From positions 1 through 6,913 of the forward strand of contig JAIRVW010000378.1 of the NCBI GenBank assembly GCA_031253705.1: a stretch of 6,913 bases of DNA, read 5' to 3'. Both the position numbers and the translations under genes were made by a program. Position 1 is the stretch's first letter; each line of letters begins with the position of its first letter. The notes below the pieces were generated by a model. It had not been told where the DNA came from, ran no database searches, and saw nothing but the letters and a program-made list of their open reading frames with translations. Positions 1-4,470 of this stretch are shown in pieces. Origin of the DNA: Brucellaceae bacterium (GTDB lineage Bacteria; Pseudomonadota; Alphaproteobacteria; Rhizobiales; Rhizobiaceae).

Positions 1-407
1 TTCTGCACCATCTCTTTGATGTAATCCCCATGAATATGTTCATGTTTTTCAATGCCGGAGAAGAATGTTGACCAGAGTGCAGCGGTTTCCGGCGGTAGCT
101 TCTGCGCAGGTTTCGGCAATGTATAAGTGATGGTCAGTTTCGGCTTGGCAGAGACCAGAGTGCAGTTGCCGTCATCGGTTTTATATTTGCGTGACCACAG
201 CAAGGTGAAATTTGTATGCGCAATGGTGCGGATGTTCTTGCCGATCAGCGGGCCTTTTTGCCCGATAGCCGCATAAAGCTCAGAGCCGGTGGTGCCGGAA
301 ATCGCATAGGTTTCAACCTTTTCAATGGCTTGCCACTCGGCCTGTGCATTGCCTGCCCAGAGACCGGCGCCTGCGAGCAGTGTATAAAAGATGCTTTTCA
401 AAGACAT
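1..407 (-). CDS. Secreted DUF922 protein, putative Zn protease (C-terminus off window)
   Basis: Only the first 135 codons are present; the gene leaves the left edge. Residues 1-23 form a Sec signal peptide (basic Lys4, hydrophobic core, AQA before Glu24), so the product should be exported to the periplasm or beyond. The mature part carries WSRKYKTDDGNC at 71-82 and ends in KHEHIHGDYIKEMV at 121-134. The HEHIH at 122-126 matches the HExxH zinc-metallopeptidase pattern. Signal peptide, spacing and the wording around the motif resemble the DUF922 family (COG5661, predicted secreted Zn-dependent protease), recognised from memory. The ATG at 407 is chosen because the signal peptide starts there; upstream GTG codons in frame would add polar residues before it. 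The ribosome site is weak (CCGGAA about 9 nt upstream). Substrate is unknown. The gene is divergent from the solute-binding protein gene. Confidence 0.8.
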   Translation of the reverse strand, partial: MSLKSIFYTLLAGAGLWAGNAQAEWQAIEKVETYAISGTTGSELYAAIGQKGPLIGKNIRTIAHTNFTLLWSRKYKTDDGNCTLVSAKPKLTITYTLPKPAQKLPPETAALWSTFFSGIEKHEHIHGDYIKEMVQ

Positions 408-740
408 GGATATATTCCGGTTTGACCGACATTGCACATAATTGCCGGAACCGGCTGACTTCAACACTTAAAGCATTTTCGGGAGAAGGGGAATCGTCAA
501 TCCGGCAGGATTTGATGCAGCCGCAGATTGATTCTTTAAAATGCAACGATGACGGATCAGGTCTCAGGGCAGTGCTGATCGTCTGTTCGTTTTAGTTGGG
601 ATGATCGTGGTTTTATATAAAATTATCAATGGAACTAAAACAGAGATCGTTCCACTATCGTCGGGCGGAATCACTTAGAGTTGTTCAACCGGAGTGTTGG
701 CAGTGTTTAAGTGTCGGATGGGTTTTGAGGGTTTACATAT
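408..740. promoter_or_regulatory. Divergent intergenic region, promoters not resolved
   Basis: This 333-bp gap must hold the promoters of both divergent genes. On the plus strand the most -10-like stretch is the TATATAAAAT run around 614-623, with no good -35 before it. A 6-bp inverted repeat TGGAAC/GTTCCA (630-635 and 649-654) follows and could be an operator. TTGTTC at 681-686 is another weak -35 candidate. For the minus-strand gene, TTGAAG (complement of 459-464) with TATGTG (complement of 435-440), 18 bp apart, is only a partial consensus match. GCCGG-AA-CCGGC at 444-455 is a short dyad. An imperfect palindromic element (473-544) lies in the middle. Open frames crossing this gap lack a ribosome site and a recognisable product, and I do not call them genes. 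Confidence 0.35.
473..544. repeat. Imperfect palindromic intergenic element
   Basis: GCATTTT at 473-479 is mirrored by AAAATGC at 538-544. Nested inside are GAATC (491-495) against GATTC (530-534), AATC (499-502) against GATT (526-529), and a small central hairpin TCAATCC-GGCA-GGATTTGA (497-515, one bulge) as an alternative fold. The layout of terminal inverted repeats enclosing imperfect stems is that of a small palindromic intergenic element. The wording TTAAAGCATTTTCGGGAGAAG reminds me of dispersed rhizobial and Brucella-type intergenic repeats. That resemblance is from memory, and only one copy is in this window. Confidence 0.35.
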
Positions 741-2339
741 ATGAATATTTATAAAAGGGCGCTTTCGGCGACAGCACTGGCCTTGGTGCTGGGCGGTCTG
801 GCCTCGGCTCAGGCTTCAGCAAAAACGCTGATCTATTGCTCGGAAGCAGCGCCGGATAATTTCGATGCCGCGACCACCACATCAGGGGCAACCTATGATG
901 CTGCGGCGCGCAACGTTTCCAATGCTCTGATCAAAATCAAGCGCGGCTCGACAGAGCTGGAGCCTGGTCTTGCGGAAAGCTGGGAAATTTCGGAAGACGG
1001 TAAGGAATATACATTCCACCTGCGTAAGGGCGTCAAGTTCCAGACCACAAGTTATTTCACGCCAAGCCGCGAATTCAATGCGGATGACGTGATTTTCACT
1101 TTTGACCGTCAGGGCAATAAGGAAAATCCTTTCTACGGCAAAGGGACATGGCCGCAATATGGTGCCTATTCCTTCCCGACTTTGCTGAAAGAAATTCAGA
1201 AGATCGACGATCATACGGTCAAATTTGTTCTGACCCGTCCGGAAGCAACAATGCTTGCTTCTCTGTCGCTGACCTTCTCGGCAATCCAGTCCAAAGAATA
1301 TGCGGATAAGCTGGTTGCGGAAGGCAAGCCGGATCAGCTGAGCCAGCTGCCGGTCGGTACCGGTCCGTATCAATATGTGGATTATCAGCCGAACAGCGCA
1401 ATCCGCTATCAGGCCAATCCTGATTATTGGGGCGGTAAGCAGAAGATCGACAATCTGATTTTTGCGATTACACCGGATGCCTCCGTTCGCTATCAGAAGC
1501 TGAAAGCGGGCGAATGCCATATCATCGCTTATCCTAATCCGGCTGATATTGCCGAGATGAAGAATGATAAGTCGCTGGAAGTGCTGCGCAAAGAAGGTCT
1601 GAATATTGCATTCATGGCCTATAACACCACCGTTGCACCATTTGATGATGTGCGCGTGCGTAAAGCGCTGAATATGGCGATCAACAAGCCTGCAATTATT
1701 GAAGCCGTATTCGGCACAACCGGTATGGTGGCTGTTAATGCGATGCCTCCGGGTGTCTGGGGCTATAATAAAGACGTCAAAGACGATGCCTATGATGTAG
1801 ACGCATCGCGCAAGCTTCTTGAAGAAGCCGGTGTCAAAGATCTTTCCATGAAGATCTGGGCTATGCCGGTACAGCGTCCTTATATGCCGAATGCCCGCCG
1901 TGCAGCCGAGCTGATGCAGGCTGATCTGGCGAAAGTCGGTGTTAAGGTCGAGATCGTTTCCTATGACTGGAGCGAATATCTCAAACGCTCGCTGGAAAAA
2001 GACCGCGACGGCGCTGTGATGCTCGGTTGGACCGGTGGCATGGCTGATCCGGATAACTTCCTTGCTGCTCTGCTGGGCTGTGAAGCTGTCGGCAGCAGTA
2101 ACCGTGCCAACTGGTGTAATGCCGATTTCGAAAAGCTCATTCAGGCTGCCAAGCTGACCACAGATCAGGCAGAACGTACCAAGCTTTATGAGCAGGCTCA
2201 GGTCGTCTTTAAAGAACAGGCACCGTGGCTGACAATCGCCCATCAGGTGATGGAACAGCCGGTCAGTGCCAAGGTTAAGGACTTCCGCGTTGATCCTTTC
2301 GGCGGTTATCTCTTTGAAGATGTTGATATTGAAGAATAA
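741..2339 (+). CDS. DppA-like periplasmic peptide-binding protein (ABC transporter, SBP family 5)
   Basis: The product captures a small ligand, by family a dipeptide or related compound, in the periplasm and delivers it to an ABC importer. It has 532 residues, close to the 535 of E. coli DppA, and stays colinear with it throughout. Residues 1-27 are a signal peptide (ASA before Lys28, no lipobox). The family-5 signature lies around 77-100 (LAESWEISEDGKEYTFHLRKG). Four cysteines (33, 259, 447, 459) correspond to those of DppA and probably form two disulfides. Arg379 (MPVQRP) aligns with DppA Arg355, which binds the ligand carboxylate. The position of DppA Asp408, which binds the ligand amino group, is Gly433 here (GWTGGMADPDNF), so specificity may differ; I therefore give no gene symbol. 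GAGGG at 727-731 sits 9 nt before the ATG. No permease or ATPase genes follow; a terminator does. Confidence 0.94.
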   Translation: MNIYKRALSATALALVLGGLASAQASAKTLIYCSEAAPDNFDAATTTSGATYDAAARNVSNALIKIKRGSTELEPGLAESWEISEDGKEYTFHLRKGVKFQTTSYFTPSREFNADDVIFTFDRQGNKENPFYGKGTWPQYGAYSFPTLLKEIQKIDDHTVKFVLTRPEATMLASLSLTFSAIQSKEYADKLVAEGKPDQLSQLPVGTGPYQYVDYQPNSAIRYQANPDYWGGKQKIDNLIFAITPDASVRYQKLKAGECHIIAYPNPADIAEMKNDKSLEVLRKEGLNIAFMAYNTTVAPFDDVRVRKALNMAINKPAIIEAVFGTTGMVAVNAMPPGVWGYNKDVKDDAYDVDASRKLLEEAGVKDLSMKIWAMPVQRPYMPNARRAAELMQADLAKVGVKVEIVSYDWSEYLKRSLEKDRDGAVMLGWTGGMADPDNFLAALLGCEAVGSSNRANWCNADFEKLIQAAKLTTDQAERTKLYEQAQVVFKEQAPWLTIAHQVMEQPVSAKVKDFRVDPFGGYLFEDVDIEE

Positions 2340-2384
2340 TCAACACGATCTTACCCGTTTTTGGTGAGCACTTGTTTCAAAATC

Positions 2385-2411
2385 AATGGCGCCGTCACCG
2401 GCGCCATTTTT
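2385..2411 (+). terminator. Rho-independent terminator after the binding-protein gene
   Basis: AATGGCGCCG (2385-2394), loop TCAC, and CGGCGCCATT (2399-2408) form a perfect 10-bp GC-rich stem. The run of T at 2407-2411 overlaps and follows the 3' arm. It lies 46 bp after the stop codon and 41 bp before the next start, so it separates the binding-protein transcript from pepT, although partial read-through cannot be excluded because no clear pepT promoter is visible. Confidence 0.9.
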
Positions 2412-2452
2412 GTAAGATGACATAAAACTGCAAGCTGAGTTGAAAGAAACCG

Positions 2453-3694
2453 ATGGATATTGTTGAACGCTTCCTGAACTATACACGTATCAATACAACG
2501 GCCGTATCGGATGCCGGTAAATTGCCGTCGAGCAGCGGTCAGACCGAGCTTGCCAATCTTCTGGCAGGCGAATTGCGCGATCTCGGCCTCTCGGTGGAAA
2601 TGCGGGATCATTCCATCGTCGTCGGCACATTGCCGTCTAATATCAAGGATGCTGATCGTCAGGCGCCGGTGATCGCATGGGTCGCCCATATGGATACCAG
2701 CGGTGAATATAATACCGATACCAAGGCGCATGTGGTGGACTATCAGGGCGGCGATATTGTTCTCAACAAAGCGCTGGATATTGTGATGCGCGTTGAAGAG
2801 TTTCCGGAGCTGAAACGCTACGAAGGCGACCGTATTATCGTGACAGACGGCACCAGTCTGCTCGGTGCAGATAATAAGTCGGCGATCGCGGAAGTGATGC
2901 ATGCCATGCAGGTGCTGCAGGACAATCCGCAGATTGAACATGGTGAGGTTAAAGTCGTGTTTGTGCCGGATGAGGAAATTGGCCTGCTCGGTGCGAAAGC
3001 ACTGGATGTGCCGAGCCTCAATGCGGATTTTGCCTATACGCTGGATTGCTGTGCGGTTGGCGAGATTGTTTATGAAAACTGGAATGCCGGTGAGTTTCAC
3101 ATCACATTCCGTGGTCAGCCTGCCCATCCGATGTCGGCTAAGGGCAAGCTGCGTAATGCCATTCTCTATGCGCAACAATTTATCGGCATGTTGCCAGCCG
3201 GTGAACGGCCGGAGCATACAGAAAATCGCGAAGGCTATTACTGGGTTAAAGGCATTCAGGGAAGCGTGGCATCCGCCAAGATTGTGGTTGATATCCGCGA
3301 CTTCACAGTGGCCGGATATGATGCCCGCCGTAATTTCATCGACACGCTGGCCGCAAGCTTTAACCAGTTGCATGGTGAGGACACGGTGACGGTTGAATAT
3401 CGTCCGATGTATCGCAATGCTGCTGAGGGGCTGAAGGGCGATAATTTCTATCCGGTAGAACTGGCACTGGAAGCGATGAAAGCCATTGGTGTTGAGCCTT
3501 ACGCTATTCCGATGCGCGGCGGCTATGACGGCGCTGTTCTGTCAGAAAAAGGTCTGCCTTGCCCGAACCTGTTCTGCGGTGCGCATAACTTCCACTCGAT
3601 CTATGAATTTCTGCCGGTTGCCTCGCTGAATAAGGCATCGGAAATGGTAATCGAGATTCTGCAGCGCGCTGCAGCGGTTGATAAGCGCAAATAA
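2453..3694 (+). CDS. pepT: Peptidase T (aminotripeptidase, M20B metallopeptidase)
   Basis: A cytoplasmic di-zinc aminopeptidase that removes the N-terminal residue from tripeptides. It has 413 residues (E. coli PepT about 408) and no signal peptide. The M20 metal and catalytic residues are all visible: His79 and Asp81 in AHMDTS, Asp140 in LLGADNKSA, Glu174-Glu175 in VPDEEIGLLG (general base and ligand), Asp198 in YTLDCC, and His381 in HNFHSIYEF. His225 (QPAHPMSAKG) lies in the lid domain. GLPCPNLF at 367-374 is typical of PepT. Two spots depart from the E. coli form: YTVDGG reads YTLDCC (195-200) and RGGTDGA reads RGGYDGA (355-361), so this is a divergent PepT branch. The ribosome site is a purine stretch GAAAGAAAC (2442-2450). 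The upstream binding protein suggests a shared theme of small-peptide use, but a terminator lies between the two genes. Confidence 0.95.
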   Translation: MDIVERFLNYTRINTTAVSDAGKLPSSSGQTELANLLAGELRDLGLSVEMRDHSIVVGTLPSNIKDADRQAPVIAWVAHMDTSGEYNTDTKAHVVDYQGGDIVLNKALDIVMRVEEFPELKRYEGDRIIVTDGTSLLGADNKSAIAEVMHAMQVLQDNPQIEHGEVKVVFVPDEEIGLLGAKALDVPSLNADFAYTLDCCAVGEIVYENWNAGEFHITFRGQPAHPMSAKGKLRNAILYAQQFIGMLPAGERPEHTENREGYYWVKGIQGSVASAKIVVDIRDFTVAGYDARRNFIDTLAASFNQLHGEDTVTVEYRPMYRNAAEGLKGDNFYPVELALEAMKAIGVEPYAIPMRGGYDGAVLSEKGLPCPNLFCGAHNFHSIYEFLPVASLNKASEMVIEILQRAAAVDKRK

Positions 3695-3728
3695 AAGCGA
3701 CTTACAGATCATTTTTTAGGGTGCGCAG

Positions 3729-3765
3729 ACAGGCGCGGGGAACATGCTCCGCGCCTGTTCTTTTT
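3729..3765 (+). terminator. Rho-independent terminator after pepT
   Basis: ACAGGCGCGGGG (3729-3740), loop AACATG, and CTCCGCGCCTGT (3747-3758) form a 12-bp stem with one G-U pair. TCTTTTT follows at 3759-3765. It sits 34 bp after the pepT stop and ends that transcript. Confidence 0.92.
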
Positions 3766-3843
3766 GCGACAGTATTTCAGATTTGGTTCTGTCTTGCTGT
3801 ATTTTTCAAAAGAAACAGATATTTCAGAAAATAAAATTCTCAG

Positions 3844-3873
3844 AAATAGTGAGGCTGAATGCGCTCACTATTT
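3844..3873. repeat. Perfect 10-bp inverted repeat / hairpin
   Basis: AAATAGTGAG (3844-3853) and CTCACTATTT (3864-3873) are exact reverse complements around a 10-nt spacer. No proper T-run follows on the plus strand. On the minus strand the stem is followed by TTTCTGAGAATTTT, a poor terminator tail. It could be an operator, a backup terminator, or a stem in an unrecognised small RNA. Confidence 0.6.
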
Positions 3874-4042
3874 GCATCGCTTGAAACTGTTGCTGTGTAA
3901 CGTTCTTATTATTGTTTAATTATGTGGCGAACTCAAAAAAGCAGTTGATTTTTTAAAAATACAAATAACCAGAAAAAATTGGCGGCAGGATTTTGTGAGA
4001 ATTTTGGCGGGAATACCGTTCATTTTAGCCTATATTGTTATT

Positions 4043-4088
4043 AATATATAATATTTAGTTTTTATATAAAAATGGAATATTATATATT
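4043..4088. repeat. 46-bp near-perfect AT palindrome
   Basis: The outer arms AATATATAATATT (4043-4055) and AATATTATATATT (4076-4088) are exact 13-base reverse complements. Between them lies the self-complementary TTTTTATATAAAAA (4059-4072), centred on the same point (4065/4066). Of 23 symmetric pairs, 20 are Watson-Crick; only 4056-4058 against 4073-4075 fail, and two of those are G-T. It contains three G/C bases. It could extrude as a cruciform or bind a dimeric or multimeric protein. Confidence 0.75.
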
Positions 4089-4162
4089 GTTTTATACTGT
4101 CGGGCATGAATTTTAGTAGCGAAAACAGTCAAATTCATACATTTTACGTTGCTTAATTAGGT

Positions 4163-4198
4163 TTTTGGCAATTTTGACAAATTTATCAAATTCCAAAA
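4163..4198. promoter_or_regulatory. 36-bp imperfect dyad, candidate operator
   Basis: TTTTGG (4163-4168) mirrors CCAAAA (4193-4198). Inside, TTTGACAAATTTATCAAA (4173-4190) is self-complementary in 8 of 9 pairs. The two full arms agree apart from one substitution and two single-base indels. The dyad contains the -35 candidate, so a bound protein would compete with RNA polymerase. The core resembles TTGAN-style CRP/FNR half-sites, but the spacing is 6 rather than 4. Confidence 0.45.
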
Positions 4199-4202
4199 GA
4201 AT
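4174..4202 (+). promoter_or_regulatory. Candidate sigma-70-type promoter of the DUF11 unit
   Basis: A perfect TTGACA (4174-4179) is followed after 17 bp by AAGAAT (4197-4202), which matches four of six -10 positions. Further TTTTATAT sequence lies just downstream. Transcription would start near 4210 and give a leader of about 255 nt before the DUF11 start codon. In DNA this AT-rich, chance matches are easy, so this remains a candidate. Confidence 0.4.
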
Positions 4203-4264
4203 TTTATATTTGGCCGCGATTTTTTGTTTTTAACTGTTTTTTAATTTTTGAAAATGGCCTATCA

Positions 4265-4345
4265 GCAGGAGCGAATCAAAGTCGCTTCCTTTCCTGCCGC
4301 ACATTGCTCGCAGGCAAAAGCATGAAGAATGCGGCTTTACTGTAA
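4265..4345 (+). other. Upstream half of a structured leader (hairpins)
   Basis: G+C rises sharply at about 4260, where the AT island ends. AGGAGCGA (4267-4274) pairs with TCGCTTCCT (4282-4290, one bulged T). CCTGC (4293-4297) pairs with GCAGG (4310-4314). GCAT (4320-4323) can pair with ATGC (4329-4332). These back-to-back stems suggest a folded 5' leader. I recognise no known riboswitch family. Confidence 0.35.
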
Positions 4346-4358
4346 TTGAAAATTTGAG

Positions 4359-4440
4359 GGGCGAAATGCTGATGAGCGTTTCTTGTCAGTCGCGTGTGGT
4401 CACACCCGCGACCGTAAAACTATTGTCTGCAATTTCGCCC
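4359..4440 (+). promoter_or_regulatory. Leader stem covering the small-ORF ribosome site
   Basis: GGGCGAAATGC (4359-4369) pairs with GCAATTTCGCCC (4429-4440), with one bulged A at 4431. This 11-bp stem encloses a second hairpin, GTCGCGTGTG-GTCA-CACCCGCGAC (4389-4412, one mismatch). The 5' arm contains part of the GAGGGG Shine-Dalgarno (4356-4361) and the ATG at 4366, so the folded form would hide that start. This is the geometry of a translational switch; the trigger cannot be read from the sequence. Confidence 0.45.
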
Positions 4441-4470
4441 GCTTTGTGTAAGGCAGGGGACGGCCAATGA
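4366..4470 (+). CDS. Possible 34-residue leader ORF, coupled to the DUF11 gene
   Basis: The frame begins MLMSVSCQSRVVTPATV and ends in CKAGDGQ. I recognise no family, and there is no clear signal peptide or membrane segment. Evidence for translation: a good Shine-Dalgarno GAGGGG (4356-4361) before ATG 4366 (4 nt after its last G, 6 nt after GAGG); a second ATG at codon 3 with a 10-nt gap; and a stop codon (4468-4470) that overlaps the next gene's ATG (4467-4469) as ATGA, the classic coupling junction. The start is buried in an 11-bp stem (4359-4369/4429-4440), so ribosomes on this ORF would open the structure and deliver to the next start. It may be a regulatory leader peptide whose product does not matter. 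The alternative is that the overlap is chance. No run of one amino acid points to classical attenuation. Confidence 0.4.
   Translation: MLMSVSCQSRVVTPATVKLLSAISPALCKAGDGQ

Larger units (their letters stand above)
3766..4253. other. AT-rich non-coding island upstream of the DUF11 gene
   Basis: No credible gene is seen on either strand. Over 3901-4260 I count 95 G/C in 360 bases (26%), far below the flanking genes. The stretch contains a perfect hairpin (3844-3873), a 46-bp palindrome (4043-4088) and a second dyad with a promoter candidate (4163-4202). It also holds short direct repeats: TATTTCAGA (3773, 3820), TTGGCGG (3979, 4004) and TATATTGTT (4031, 4083). Such AT-rich islands in front of surface-protein genes are typical targets of nucleoid proteins or Ros/MucR-type silencers in alphaproteobacteria; that link is inference. 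Confidence 0.6.

Noticed and set aside
344..595. 83-codon plus-strand frame across the divergent gap
   Set aside because: It overlaps the start of the DUF922 gene and a palindromic element, lacks a Shine-Dalgarno and shows no recognisable domain.
882..2243. Long open frame (453 codons) on the minus strand inside the binding-protein gene
   Set aside because: It is antisense to a gene with full-length family similarity and has no family features of its own; it is a by-product of the codon use of the true gene.
2351..3373. 340-codon minus-strand frame over pepT
   Set aside because: It is antisense to an intact pepT with all catalytic residues. Its predicted sequence is rich in His and Ile without domain pattern, and its start region gives no clear ribosome site.
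4174..4189. FNR/FixK-type box in TTGAC...ATCAA
   Set aside because: The half-sites are separated by six bases instead of the four that define FNR/FixK sites.
4254..4345. Two tiny frames (23 codons from 4254, 7 codons from 4322) in the leader
   Set aside because: Neither has a convincing ribosome site (TTTTGAAA before the first), and they lie in predicted hairpins. Unlike the 4366 frame there is no coupling to the next gene.
3766..4466. tRNA, CRISPR array or insertion sequence in the long intergenic gap
   Set aside because: There is no cloverleaf, no regularly spaced repeat series and no transposase fragment. The symmetric sequences are single, unlike CRISPR repeats.
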